The notes below the pieces were generated by a model. That model had not been told where the DNA came from, did no database searches, and worked only from the letters and a program-made list of their open reading frames with translations. Positions 36,701 to 45,110 of a stretch of DNA of 51,556 nucleotides are shown one piece after another (position 1 is the stretch's first letter; every line of letters starts with the position of its first letter). Both the position numbers and the translations under genes were made by a program. The DNA comes from an uncultured Bacteroidales bacterium. GTDB taxonomy: Bacteria > Bacteroidota > Bacteroidia > Bacteroidales > WCHB1-69. Location: contig CAMVOL010000016.1 in the NCBI GenBank assembly GCA_947169105.1, forward strand, positions 1 through 51,556. The letters run 5' to 3'.

Positions 36701-39700
36701 GCAAGCACCGAATCAGCGGCATACAGCTCATCCGTCCCGTCCGTGTAGGTGATGGACACATGGTTTTCGGAAAGCCTCCCGTAGTTAATCCGCAACAACT
36801 GGTCGGCATTCATACTGGAAATAGTATAGAACGCCGTATCTGGCTTCAGCGGATCAACATTCTGATGGTAAGAAAGTTGGTTCGTAATATCCACGTCATT
36901 CAAGACTGCGGAGCGGATACTGTCACATACTGCGGGTACAATATAGAACGTGGCCGCGCCAGAGCAGTTGGCACTATTTTCCAAATAGACAATGCCATCT
37001 CCGTTGCTTTCCACATCAAACTGATAAACAATACCGGTGAATTTGATTTTCAGACGATTTTGCTGCCTGATATTGTGCAAGGTGAAAATGGCATTATAAG
37101 CGTCGAAAGTGAGCGAATCCTGCGGCAACAAGATTCCATTAACCCACACGCTATCAACACGGTAACAATCAATAGGATCAATGACGTATGTAACGTCGCC
37201 GCCACATGGCGCTGAAATGAAGGCAGGTGTGACACTTCCTCCGATATTGCTTTCCGTGTATTGGCTATAACGACGGATATCAAAACTTGCACTAACCGTA
37301 TGGTTGGCGGAAATATCGCTCAGAATCAGCGTATCACCGTGCAACATAGGATTCGCCCAACGCCCGTCCACACGGACGACACCAATATCGTAGCAGTCAT
37401 CCGGAGTAATCACGATAGCTAAATCTTCGCCGCAGCGCACCACATTCATTCCACTATGCGTTACCGAGCCATGTTCGTCGGCAACGACTTCCACATGATA
37501 CTCAATAGTGGAAAAATAGGCCCTGATATTCTGATTTTCAACAACATCATAAATAGTATATGCCGTAACTGCACCCATATTCACCCCATTGACCAGCACT
37601 GAATCCACCGAATAACAGGCATCCGGAAGGACGGTCAGGGTGACGCTATCCCCGCACAGCACGAGACTTGATGTGACGGCAACGGAACCATGCTCCATGT
37701 CGTCAGCCACCAAAACCTGATAGACAATCGGGCTGAAATAGGCGTCAATTACCTGATTTTGACGCACATTACGGAGGGTATCTGAAACAATCGCTCCCCT
37801 ATTTACCCCATTAACCAACACTGAATCAAGCACATAACACTCATTCGCTGATACCGTAAACGTCACTTCGCCTCCACAGGTGACTTCCGTACTGCCCAAT
37901 GTAATCCGGCCATTTTCAGAAACGCCCGCCGTAACGGTGTACTGCAAACGGGAGAAGTAACTGTGAAGGATGTGTTCCGTCGTCACCGAAGCAAAATCGA
38001 ACTCCGTAACAACCCCTCGGTTCACGCCGTCCACGACGACGGAATCAATGGCGTGGCAATCATCGGGAAGAATGTCGAAATGAACCGAGTTCCCGTATGC
38101 GACAATCGTGTCGTCCGGAGTGACATAGCCATTGCCAGACACCTCCACATCAACAAGATATGCGTTTTGTGCAAACACCACCCTGATGGTGTGGTTCTGC
38201 CGGATATCGGTAAACGTATAAGCAGCGGCTGATGCCATTAAAGCATCATCAACAATCAAAGAATCAATATAATAGCCAGCATCTGGAAGGATCTGATAGG
38301 TTTTGTCCGTCCCGCAGGCCACCGTCGTCGTTCCTATCGGAGTGAGCGTGCCATGCGGTGTGCTTTGCGCTTCAATCTGATACTGCGTGCGGTGCATCTC
38401 CACCTGCAACGTATGATCGGCAATCACCTCCGTAAAACGGCAGGAGTCACCGGTCTGAACCTGGAGGCCGTCCACAAGAACCGAATCAAGGGTATAGCAG
38501 TCGAAAACAACGGGCAGCACCGTATCTGCGCCGCAGGCAACCGACACCGACTCATGCCGAAGCACACTTGCCCCTGACAAGAAAGTAACTTCAATGTGAC
38601 GTTCTCCATCGCTCTCATAAGACACTTCAACAACCTGATTTTCAGTAATATTTATTACAGTATAACAGGCCGTATCCGACAGCCACGGATTCACATTGTT
38701 GCGATAAGTCAGGCGGGCGGTAATGTCCACACCGTTCAAAAGGACCGATTGTAGGCGGTTGCACGCGGCGGGAGCGACATAAAACGAAAATTCATCGCCA
38801 CACGCCACGCGGTCAGCTGTTGTCACCACCGTGCCTGCACCCTGATTTTCCACCGTTACAGAATAGCTGTTTCTTTCAAACGCCACCTCAATGCTATAAT
38901 CCGAACGGACTTCATTGACACGATAATACATCTCATTACCCATTTGTTGCAGTTGCTCCAGCGGAATATTTTCGTCATTTACCTGCACAGAAGCAATATG
39001 GTAGCAGGCGGCGGGAATCATCGCCACCCTCAGCGTATCACCGCACAGGATGGTGGTGGACGAAGGAGTGATTGTACCTCCAGCACTACCAGAAACGGTG
39101 CAAGCATAGGCGATACGTCCGAAGTCCGCTGTGACGGCCTTGTCGGAAGTCAGCGATGACAGGGTCAACTCCGCATAATCCGAATAGAACCGCAAGGAAT
39201 CGAAGCAGTCCACACCATCCACTGACACAGAACGAACCTCATAGCAATCTCTCGGTTCCAGCCGGATGCGAACCTCCGAGCCATAGCCGACAACGATGCT
39301 GTCGGGCGTCGCCGTCCCCCATTCATTGGTCTCTGTAACCACCTTATACTGATGCAGTTCTGTAAGGACCGTAACCGTATGATGGTCATGGATATTTTCA
39401 AAGACAAGATGGTCAGAAACTTCCACCGACTCATCATCCACTATCAGGCCCGACAAATAATAGCCCTCGTCCGGCGCAAATCCAAGGCGGAGCGTGTCGC
39501 CGCAATACAGCGTCTGCCTATAGTCACCTTCCGTCATTGTAAAATGCTCAAGTTGCTGCACCTCAACCGTATATTCTTTTTTATGCATATAAACCGCCAT
39601 CACCATATCGCCCGATACACCTTGCAACAGGTAGGAGGGTTGCAACTCCATTCTTGTCCCGTTCAAACAGATAGAATCTATGCTATAGCAGTCACTGAAC

Positions 39701-42700
39701 GCTTCGACGACAAGGGTTGTATCACGGCCGCAGACGATGGAGGAGCTTGACTCCGCCAGCGTCTGCCCTTCCGAATCCACAAGGGTTGTCACCACTCCGT
39801 ATGTATATTTGCTGAATATGATTTCGAGGTAATGGTCTTGGCGAATATCCTGAAGATGAAGCAGATATGACGTTTCATCCTCCACCAATTCCGAAATGAC
39901 TGAATTCCCGTCCAACACCACTTCCGAAATGTTGTGACAACTGTCGGGACTGATCCGGACCGTAAAGTCATGGCCGCACTCCACCCTGTTGACGGAAGTT
40001 GCATCCACGAATCTGAAACTGTCGGTAGCTATTTCAACCTGATAGGGGATGTATTTGAAAACTGCTTTGATAGTATGGTCGTGTGCGACACTGTCCAAGA
40101 AAAGTGTCGGGAGGGTATCGTTCATAATCTGTCCATTCACACATACACCGTCCAAATACACGGAATCCAACATAGCACAATCGGCTGGACGGAAGCCATA
40201 GGAGAGATCTGTCCCGCAGTCCACAAATCCAGTAACACCTTCTACGGAACCTAATGCATTCGCCTGCGTCGTCATCTCGTACTGATAGGAGGTGAAATGG
40301 AATTCAAAGTTCATATCAGAGCGCATCTCTCTGACAATCAAAACAGAATCGTTACTCATCGGATAATTGGACCCATTGAGTGTGACGTATGCGAAATGCT
40401 GGCAGTCGCCCGGGGTGATGGCAATGGCGATGCTGTCACCGCAATCAACAATCCGGTAGGGCGGCTGGGAAACCTGTCCGTTACCAACGATCTGCGTGGT
40501 CAGTTCGTAATGTATTTGGGAATAGAAGACGGCAAGGGTGCAGTCCTCGTGAAGGTTTTCAAAGTGCACAAAAAGGGTGTCGCCGACCATGCGGAGCAGA
40601 CTGCCATCGATTTCCGAAACCGTATAGAGCGTGCTGTTCACCCGCACGGAGTCCAACTGCTGGCAATCCTCGCGAACAGAAAACACCGTAAGATTCTGCC
40701 CACAAACCAATACACTGTCCGTAACCGACAACTCGGCCCCCTCAAAGGATACGAAATGGATGGAATCAATGGAGAAAACAGCATCCAGCACGAGGTCGGA
40801 ATGAATGTCCGACACGGTATAGGTATAGGCACCTTCCGACTCTGACAACTCGGAAGCGGGAATCCATTCTTCCCCAACCCATACAGAATCAAGATGATAA
40901 CAATCCTCCGCCTGATACGTGAGGGTCACATCGGCACCGCAGGCATATCGGTCCGAGGTATAGCTGATGGTGCCGTGCTGTGTCGGCTGCGCCAATTCTA
41001 CAGAAACGCTGTCGCGCGTGAAAAAGACCAGCATATTGATATTTTTCAACACACTCGGAATCTGATAGGTCCCGATACCGTCCTCGTCCACCTCATAATC
41101 CGTAATCCTTCCGCTGTTATCCCACACTTCGTCAATAGAATAGCAATCCGCGGGGGTCATCGTCATAGTGACGGAAGTGCCACAGGCGACGGTTGAACCC
41201 GCTTCGCTGAAAGTGACCGAACCATAGTTATATTCATACGCCATCGCCCACATCGCATACATAATCGGCTTGAACGAGACGCTGACAACGTGGTCGCTCG
41301 TCACCTGTGAAAGGGCAAAGATGGCGGTATCACCAATCTGCCGGTTGCTGTTGCGACGGTACTCCATGTTGTTCACGGCGACACCGTCTATCCAGACGGA
41401 ATCAACCCGATAGCACTCGTCGGGCACGACAACAAAGCCCAAATCATTACCGCACACTACGACCGTGTCGGTTCCCGGCATAATGGAACCGTGCAGGGCG
41501 TTTTCGACACTCACTGTATGACGCCGGATTGCGAAAGTCGCTTCCAGCGTATGCCCTATATGGAGGTTGGTGAAAGTATAGGTCGCAACAGTGCCGTTGT
41601 AGTCAAGTTCGGAGGTAACATCCTCGTCGTCCACCCGCACGGAGGCAATTTCGTAGCAATCGTCCGGTATGATGGTGATGACCGTATCCGTGCCGCACGG
41701 AAGTTGCAGAGTGCCCTCCACTGAAAGTGAGCCGTTCGCATCGGCAGCCAGCGATAGCGGGAATTCAAACTGCCGGAATTCCACTTCCACCGTCTGGTTT
41801 TGCTCGATTTGTGTAAGGTCGAAACGCAGGGTGTCGCCGAAACCGCTGTCGGCACAGGGGGAGCGGCGAATGATGGAATCTATGTCTGCACCGTTCACCG
41901 TAATCGATGAGACATAGTGGCAATCATCCGGAATGACCTCAAAAGTGAGTGTGGTGTCACAGCCTACACTGCCGACATAGCCAGGCGTCACCGTACCCGC
42001 ACCAGTGGAGCGGACAGTAACGATATAGGGGATTCTCTCAAAATCAGCGGAAACAATATGGTCTTCTCTCACAGAAGAGATATACGCCCACAAGGTATCA
42101 TTAATCGTATAGATGAGGTCGGCGCGATCCACACCGTCCAAATAGAAGTGGGCGAAGCGGTAGCAGTGGTCCGGCACAATCCGCAGGCGTGCAGTGCCGC
42201 CGCAAGTCACATTTGTGGAACTGGTCACCGTACCGTGCTCACAGGGCAGCACATCCATTATTAAATAACGCTGGCTGAAATAGGCCTCCACGGTATGGTT
42301 CCCCTCAAGGCGGGTCAGCAGCACCGTATCGGTGGTTGCCGTATGTACACCGTCCAACAGGACCGAATCGGTTTGAGAGCAGTTGCCGGGGGTCACAATG
42401 AGACGGAGTGTGTCAAAATAGCCGGTGGGGGCAGGCTGGAACGGTGTGACGCTTCCCATGCCGTGGGTGGAGACCGTCACAAGGAACGTCTTCTCAGCAA
42501 AGACCGCATGGAAGCGGCTGTCCTGTGTCACATGGGTCAACAAATAAGGGTTTGCCACTCCGACGGAAACACCATTCAACTGCAAATCAGAAAGTTCATA
42601 GCCTTCATCTGCATCAAAATGGAAGAAAAGTGTATCCTCATAATAGACTTGCAGACTGTCCATGCCGACAGTCACTCCGCCCTGTACGGTAAGACTGCCG

Positions 42701-44016
42701 TGTGGGCCGTGCGAGTATTGCACGATATACTGCTGGCGGACGAATGTCACCGAGATCGTATGGTTGGCCAAAATTCGATGGAAAGTGTAGTAGAAGCTTT
42801 CCCTGTCTAACGGTTCCACATACTCGCCGTCCACAAGCACCGTGTCAATCAAGTATCCGGGATTGGCTTCAATCAGGAACTGCGGGGAGGTGAACGCCTG
42901 TTCGTTGACATTGCCGGAGGGGGTGATGGTTCCCCCCACACCGGCTGTAGCCGTCACAACATAGTCGTTGAGGGCGAAATCGACCTGCAACGTGTAGTTT
43001 TTACGCACGTTGGCGATGGTAATCGTGTCGGGGAGGTCGGTATAATAGGTGGTCGTATTGTTGGCGGTCAGCGCCACGCTGCTGACATGATAGCCCTCAT
43101 CGGGGTAGAAGCGGAAGCCGACGGTGGTGTCCCACGGGACGGTCATCGTGCGGCTTTCACCGCCATCCGGCACAATCCGTCCATGCTCCGTTGCAGCAAT
43201 CTGGATGGTATAGCTGTAGTGTCCGAAGACCACATCAATCACATGGTCGGAGAGCATGGTAAAGGTGCGGGTGAACGATGTCTGGTCATAATAATACCGA
43301 ATGCCATCTTCATAATACTCACTGATATAGCAACCCGGATCCGCAGTCACCGTAAAGGAGACTTCGGCACCCTCCCTGACGGAAGTGGTGCCATAGGTGG
43401 TTTCGCCACCGGTGGTCACCGTTACTGTTCCCCCTTCGTTGGCATTCACCGTAAGGGTATGGACCACCTCGGCATCAGCACGGATCATCAGGTCGTCAAT
43501 CTTCAGTGCCCACTGCCGGCCCGAAATATAGGCGATGGCGACATACTGGGCGGTGGCCGGCACATTATGCTGGTACGAAAGCCACGAGTCTCGATTGGTA
43601 CACACCACCGTATCCTCCAGCCACACGAAATCTGCCTCCGAAGTATAGGTGTCCGCATTGCAATAGCCGATGACGAAAGTTTCCGTCGAAGACTCCTGCT
43701 CATTCCCTACAATATAGCGGAAACTGACCTGCACCGAATCGCTGGTGGAATTTACAAAACGGGGGGACATCAGATAAACTCGGAACGGTTCGTTACATAA
43801 CCCAAAAGGATCCGATACAAACCAAAAGGTTTCCGTCGTGATATCCTGTTGGGATGGCATCATATCCAAACTTGGGCACGACGGGTCACTATAAAGAATG
43901 GACAATCCGCTTTCTTCCCAAACACCTCCGAAGTCATACGAGTAAGGGAGCGACACTTGGGCTGAAGCGAAAAGAGATGTAACCAAAAGGGATACAATCA
44001 GATATATTTTTTTCAT
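30745..44016 (-). CDS. Giant T9SS-secreted protein with about 54 InlB-type B-repeats
   Basis: 4423 residues from ATG 44016; an upstream ATG at 44043 would add nine residues before a good signal peptide (about 1-19, S-A-Q cut). Residues about 20-175 resemble a jelly-roll/cleaved-adhesin domain (L-P-Y-S-Y-D-F, then L-K-I-D-D-L-M-I). I count about 54 repeats of 65-95 residues, each Y-x-V-x-x-x-x-x-x-G-x-V-x-P, x-C-G, x-C-Y-x-I-D-S-V-x-V-N-G, then N-H-T-I-x-A-x-F. This matches divergent InlB B-repeats. The last 75 residues are a Por-secretion tail (W-P-N-P, G-M-Y-L-L-R-I, K-K-V-I-R-K). It is presumably an exported surface adhesin or stalk. Downstream lies a convergent small gene; upstream, the DUF4295 gene. 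Confidence 0.93.
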   Translation of the reverse strand: MKKIYLIVSLLVTSLFASAQVSLPYSYDFGGVWEESGLSILYSDPSCPSLDMMPSQQDITTETFWFVSDPFGLCNEPFRVYLMSPRFVNSTSDSVQVSFRYIVGNEQESSTETFVIGYCNADTYTSEADFVWLEDTVVCTNRDSWLSYQHNVPATAQYVAIAYISGRQWALKIDDLMIRADAEVVHTLTVNANEGGTVTVTTGGETTYGTTSVREGAEVSFTVTADPGCYISEYYEDGIRYYYDQTSFTRTFTMLSDHVIDVVFGHYSYTIQIAATEHGRIVPDGGESRTMTVPWDTTVGFRFYPDEGYHVSSVALTANNTTTYYTDLPDTITIANVRKNYTLQVDFALNDYVVTATAGVGGTITPSGNVNEQAFTSPQFLIEANPGYLIDTVLVDGEYVEPLDRESFYYTFHRILANHTISVTFVRQQYIVQYSHGPHGSLTVQGGVTVGMDSLQVYYEDTLFFHFDADEGYELSDLQLNGVSVGVANPYLLTHVTQDSRFHAVFAEKTFLVTVSTHGMGSVTPFQPAPTGYFDTLRLIVTPGNCSQTDSVLLDGVHTATTDTVLLTRLEGNHTVEAYFSQRYLIMDVLPCEHGTVTSSTNVTCGGTARLRIVPDHCYRFAHFYLDGVDRADLIYTINDTLWAYISSVREDHIVSADFERIPYIVTVRSTGAGTVTPGYVGSVGCDTTLTFEVIPDDCHYVSSITVNGADIDSIIRRSPCADSGFGDTLRFDLTQIEQNQTVEVEFRQFEFPLSLAADANGSLSVEGTLQLPCGTDTVITIIPDDCYEIASVRVDDEDVTSELDYNGTVATYTFTNLHIGHTLEATFAIRRHTVSVENALHGSIMPGTDTVVVCGNDLGFVVVPDECYRVDSVWIDGVAVNNMEYRRNSNRQIGDTAIFALSQVTSDHVVSVSFKPIMYAMWAMAYEYNYGSVTFSEAGSTVACGTSVTMTMTPADCYSIDEVWDNSGRITDYEVDEDGIGTYQIPSVLKNINMLVFFTRDSVSVELAQPTQHGTISYTSDRYACGADVTLTYQAEDCYHLDSVWVGEEWIPASELSESEGAYTYTVSDIHSDLVLDAVFSIDSIHFVSFEGAELSVTDSVLVCGQNLTVFSVREDCQQLDSVRVNSTLYTVSEIDGSLLRMVGDTLFVHFENLHEDCTLAVFYSQIHYELTTQIVGNGQVSQPPYRIVDCGDSIAIAITPGDCQHFAYVTLNGSNYPMSNDSVLIVREMRSDMNFEFHFTSYQYEMTTQANALGSVEGVTGFVDCGTDLSYGFRPADCAMLDSVYLDGVCVNGQIMNDTLPTLFLDSVAHDHTIKAVFKYIPYQVEIATDSFRFVDATSVNRVECGHDFTVRISPDSCHNISEVVLDGNSVISELVEDETSYLLHLQDIRQDHYLEIIFSKYTYGVVTTLVDSEGQTLAESSSSIVCGRDTTLVVEAFSDCYSIDSICLNGTRMELQPSYLLQGVSGDMVMAVYMHKKEYTVEVQQLEHFTMTEGDYRQTLYCGDTLRLGFAPDEGYYLSGLIVDDESVEVSDHLVFENIHDHHTVTVLTELHQYKVVTETNEWGTATPDSIVVGYGSEVRIRLEPRDCYEVRSVSVDGVDCFDSLRFYSDYAELTLSSLTSDKAVTADFGRIAYACTVSGSAGGTITPSSTTILCGDTLRVAMIPAACYHIASVQVNDENIPLEQLQQMGNEMYYRVNEVRSDYSIEVAFERNSYSVTVENQGAGTVVTTADRVACGDEFSFYVAPAACNRLQSVLLNGVDITARLTYRNNVNPWLSDTACYTVINITENQVVEVSYESDGERHIEVTFLSGASVLRHESVSVACGADTVLPVVFDCYTLDSVLVDGLQVQTGDSCRFTEVIADHTLQVEMHRTQYQIEAQSTPHGTLTPIGTTTVACGTDKTYQILPDAGYYIDSLIVDDALMASAAAYTFTDIRQNHTIRVVFAQNAYLVDVEVSGNGYVTPDDTIVAYGNSVHFDILPDDCHAIDSVVVDGVNRGVVTEFDFASVTTEHILHSYFSRLQYTVTAGVSENGRITLGSTEVTCGGEVTFTVSANECYVLDSVLVNGVNRGAIVSDTLRNVRQNQVIDAYFSPIVYQVLVADDMEHGSVAVTSSLVLCGDSVTLTVLPDACYSVDSVLVNGVNMGAVTAYTIYDVVENQNIRAYFSTIEYHVEVVADEHGSVTHSGMNVVRCGEDLAIVITPDDCYDIGVVRVDGRWANPMLHGDTLILSDISANHTVSASFDIRRYSQYTESNIGGSVTPAFISAPCGGDVTYVIDPIDCYRVDSVWVNGILLPQDSLTFDAYNAIFTLHNIRQQNRLKIKFTGIVYQFDVESNGDGIVYLENSANCSGAATFYIVPAVCDSIRSAVLNDVDITNQLSYHQNVDPLKPDTAFYTISSMNADQLLRINYGRLSENHVSITYTDGTDELYAADSVLACGETLSIPIGYDCHTVDSVLVNGENVGAVSSLVLSSNQADQTVRAFFSQNRYTVASEVTEGGRIEPDGTTEVLCNESLTCAITPEACYSIDSVVVNGVNRGVITSYLFENITENQNIKAYFSKDEFEIVIREEGNGQILLEGSSTVLCGETRICTITPAECNSLDSVVVNGVNNGAVASYTFENISENQIIIAYFSQNEHQFVSSAGNGGRIEPSGTMTVACGSQQTYTILPDECYIIDSVIVNDENRGAISTCSLYCTDSLGNQTIRAFFSQKSYNVNMVAGDGGAIAPVGDTVVLCGESLAVTITPDDCHDIVSIFVDGLDRGAVDYYLFENVRETHTVSAVFVRKDFVLTPLASTGGSITPNVTVSVPCDSSYTFNFEPNTGYFISAVIVDGDTLEAANYYRFENITGNHTVKPLFARIRYEITATAGDGGSVSPDMAVVEYGGRQTITITADDCYHIDSVFADGSYVGAYPTHTFNNVTEPHTLSATFVRNDYEITASVEGEGTISPVGTTTVLCGDNATYSFAPATGWHLTEVRVDDEPVEATDTYTFTDVRGSHTITAQFSINEYSVTATAGDGGSVTPAVSEASYGEDVTISINAAACYHIDSVFADGAYVGAVESYTFDNVTADHTLSATFARNDYEITASVEGNGTISPVGTTTVLCGDNATYSFAPAAGWHLTGLLVDGEAVDSTSTYTFTDVRGNHTITAQFVLNEYRVTATAGDGGRITPSDTTVNYGSDVTIEITAVDCYRIDSVFADGVYVGAVGSYTFSGIDGAHTLTATFVRNGYEITASIEGNGTISPSGTTTALCGDNATYSFAPATGWHLTGLLVDDESVDSTSTYTFTDVRGNHTITAQFVLNEYRVMATAGEGGSVTPSDTTVNYGSDVTIGITAADCYRIDSVFADGVYVGSVGSYTFSGIDGDHTLTATFVRNGYEITATVEGNGTISPVGTTTVQCGDNATYSFAPATGWHLTEVRVDGEPVEATDSYTFTDVRGNHTITAQFVLNEYRVMAMAGEGGRVTPSDTIVNYGSDVTIGITAADCYRIDSVFADGVYVGLVDSYTFSGIDGDHTLTATFVQNGYEITASVEGNGTISPVGTMTVNCGESITYTITPADGWHLAALQVDGASSPLAYSHTFENIRANHTIVARFAINEFEITATAGAGGVVSPSLVEASYGDTVTIEVTADDCYHIDSVFVDDVYVGGISSYTFENVESNHTLTATFAMNEYTISVFPVPQYGTITPSNMTLVNCGDSIRYDIRPEEGYHIAELIVDRVSVEPAETYVFSNVRANHLITAQFAINEYHVTTTAGEGGIVTPSDTTVNYGSDVTIEITAADCYSIDSVFADGVYVGSIGRYTFSSIDGDHTLTATFVRNEYTVEVVTPEHGRVTIDTDRVVCGNAVELTVVSDICYHIDSVVVNGTNVGAVTSYQIENIHTDQIVAAYFSERTYQLSLSADEGGHVTPTGDTTVICGSDLNVEIIPDECYDIENVTIDGVVVGAVSSYAFENVEEAHTLSATFVLREYTLTPVASDGGTIVPDVATTVPCGSDFTFRFTPNDGYYVSGVVLDGDTLAAADTLLLTDITTNHSIQPLFSLAQFVITSTAGEGGRVTPTDTTVNYGSDVTIEITAEDCYRIDSVIVNGENVGAVTSYEILNISENQEIEAFFTQLSYNVFVSVANEDEGLFFDTIHNLPCSTDTLVTIPLFDCYHVDSIAVNGIRMENVEEIRIENIHESKNIVFYLSRDQFVVVATKEGNGTINPSDTIYTPCDAQVTVSFTPDEGWYVENLIVDGESLGTPTSGDYTFYNIHENHTIEVIFSPNVYIITSSIDPIDAGHITPYGQIEVTYGADQTFNIEPFPGYQVVDVEVDGVSQGAVTTYTFHHVEANHTIVAHLQVVGVEEATANEEISVWPNPVENVCHIQLPCIHSVEIQLFDAQGKLLLRKYAEADEVEIDLSQRPSGMYLLRIVSDGNVIITKKVIRK
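33230..35430 (-). repeat. 441-bp tandem repeat inside the giant gene (about five units)
   Basis: The word GATGCC (once GGTGCC) inside a nearly identical 30-base context recurs at 33774, 34215, 34656 and 35097, exactly 441 bases apart. Each unit encodes two B-repeats (147 residues): an A type with N-Y-G-S and D-C-Y-R-I-D-S-V-F-A-D-G, and a B type with C-G-D-N-A-T-Y-S-F-A-P and T-G-W-H-L. Flanking repeats are more diverged. The outer limits are approximate. Confidence 0.85.
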
Positions 44017-44121
44017 AGGATGATAATTTACAACAGGGCACAATAAACCATCCTATAATACGGAATCGCCCCGCTATTGTTTCACGGGGAAGGGCATAAA
44101 AAAACTTAAAAAGGATGGGGA

Positions 44122-44153
44122 AAAAGAAAAGGCCGGAACTTTCGAACCGACCT
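44122..44153 (-). terminator. Rho-independent terminator after DUF4295
   Basis: On the minus strand GGTCGG pairs with CCGGCC (one T-G pair) around a ten-base loop and is followed by a T-rich tract. It lies 25 bases after the DUF4295 stop and separates this operon from the giant gene. Confidence 0.7.
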
Positions 44154-44177
44154 TTTCCAACGCCATGAAAAAAAATA

Positions 44178-44333
44178 TTACTTTTTGGATAAAAAGTCTT
44201 TAACTTGAGTGGATTCAACGATTGCTTCCTTAAAAGTGTAAGCACCCGTTTTCGGAGAACGTTCCATACGAATGACGCGGGTATAGGAAACGCCACCTTC
44301 TTTTTTCAGTGTTGCAACTACTTTCTTTGCCAT
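44178..44333 (-). CDS. DUF4295 family small protein
   Basis: 51 residues: it begins M-A-K-K-V-V-A-T-L-K-K and contains S-P-K-T-G-A-Y-T-F-K-E, then V-K-D-F-L-S-K-K. This is the short basic DUF4295 family, known from Bacteroidota and usually located directly after rpmG. Position and charge suggest a ribosome-associated role, which is inference. It follows rpmG after 18 bases. The usual third gene, ftsY, is not here; a giant secreted-protein gene follows instead. Confidence 0.85.
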   Translation of the reverse strand: MAKKVVATLKKEGGVSYTRVIRMERSPKTGAYTFKEAIVESTQVKDFLSKK

Positions 44334-44351
44334 CTCTTACTATATTAAATG

Positions 44352-44540
44352 TTATTTGATTTCTTTATGAACAGTGACTTTCTTCAAATACGGGTTGTAT
44401 TTCTTGAGTTCCAGTCTTTCGGGGGTGTTTTTGCGGTTCTTGGTGGTGATGTATCTTGACATTCCCGGTACGCCGCTTGCCTTTTGCTCCGTGCATTCCA
44501 AAATCACCTGCTGACGAGCTTCTTTATTTTTCTTTGCCAT
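44352..44540 (-). CDS. rpmG: 50S ribosomal protein L33
   Basis: 62 residues, the usual Bacteroidota length. It starts M-A-K-K-N-K-E-A-R and shows [30 protein letters not shown], the L33 core. Only one cysteine is present, so the zinc-ribbon of C+ paralogues is absent. It heads a two-gene operon with DUF4295. In many relatives rpmB (L28) lies just upstream; here the upstream region holds only a promoter and a spacer. Confidence 0.95.
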   Translation of the reverse strand: MAKKNKEARQQVILECTEQKASGVPGMSRYITTKNRKNTPERLELKKYNPYLKKVTVHKEIK

Positions 44541-44584
44541 TTCTTTCTATTTTTTCGTCAAAAATTCCTTTTCAAATCAGGGCG

Positions 44585-44592
44585 CAAAAATA
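44585..44592 (-). promoter_or_regulatory. -7 box for rpmG
   Basis: TATTTTTG on the minus strand matches TAnnTTTG. A CTTG about 18 bases upstream may be the -33 partner. The rpmG ATG lies 45 bases downstream. Confidence 0.6.
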
Positions 44593-44807
44593 CAACTTTT
44601 TTTTAATCCGCAAGCCCTTCTGATATTTTTTATGAAAATAATCTTTTTACTATAAAACAATGAAAATCAAAACAATACAAAAATAAGAAACGAACTCATC
44701 AACAGAAGGCACAGAAAAAGTTGCTGTTTTTCAGGAGAAAAAGCGAAACGCCGACCGCGTTTCAGGGGGCAATATTCTTCCTGCCGAACGACTCTCACTC
44801 TCATCTT

Positions 44808-44826
44808 AAACTGCGAGACGCAGTTT
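44808..44826. repeat. Palindrome in the rpmG-gyrA spacer
   Basis: AAACTGCG and CGCAGTTT flank AGA, a perfect 8-bp stem. The GCGAGACGCAGTTTG core repeats once more right after it. It shares the GAGACGC word with the elements at 24941 and 27427 and may be a related spacer palindrome. Confidence 0.5.
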
Positions 44827-45025
44827 GTTCCGCGAGACGCAGTTTGCTCCTATTCACCTTTTCCCTATTAACTAATAACTGTACCCTATTCACTGCACCC
44901 TAAAATATGCGCAGAGCCCCTTTTCAGCCCATTTTAGACGGGGGTAAATTTTTTACGACAGGTCATCAGTAAAAATTTTATTCAAAAAAATTCGCAGGAT
45001 TTGACGCATATCTAATATTTTTTCG

Positions 45026-45033
45026 TATTTTCG
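45026..45033 (+). promoter_or_regulatory. -7 box for gyrA
   Basis: TATTTTCG is one base off TAnnTTTG, and TTTG at 45000 is a possible -33 element. The leader to ATG 45111 is about 77 bases and AT-rich. Confidence 0.45.
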
Positions 45034-45110
45034 CAATCTATTCTAAAAGAATATATTTTATTGATAATCAAATAATTAATTTATACAATATTTAAAAAGA
45101 AAGAGCAAAA

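Larger units (their letters stand above)
44541..45110. other. Divergent spacer between rpmG and gyrA
   Basis: The 570 bases hold the two divergent promoters, an 8-bp palindrome at 44808-44826 and a 19-base near-identical direct repeat (GCGAGACGCAGTTTG core) at about 44813 and 44832. I see no convincing gene; a short open frame at 44721-44903 has no recognisable features. Confidence 0.5.
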
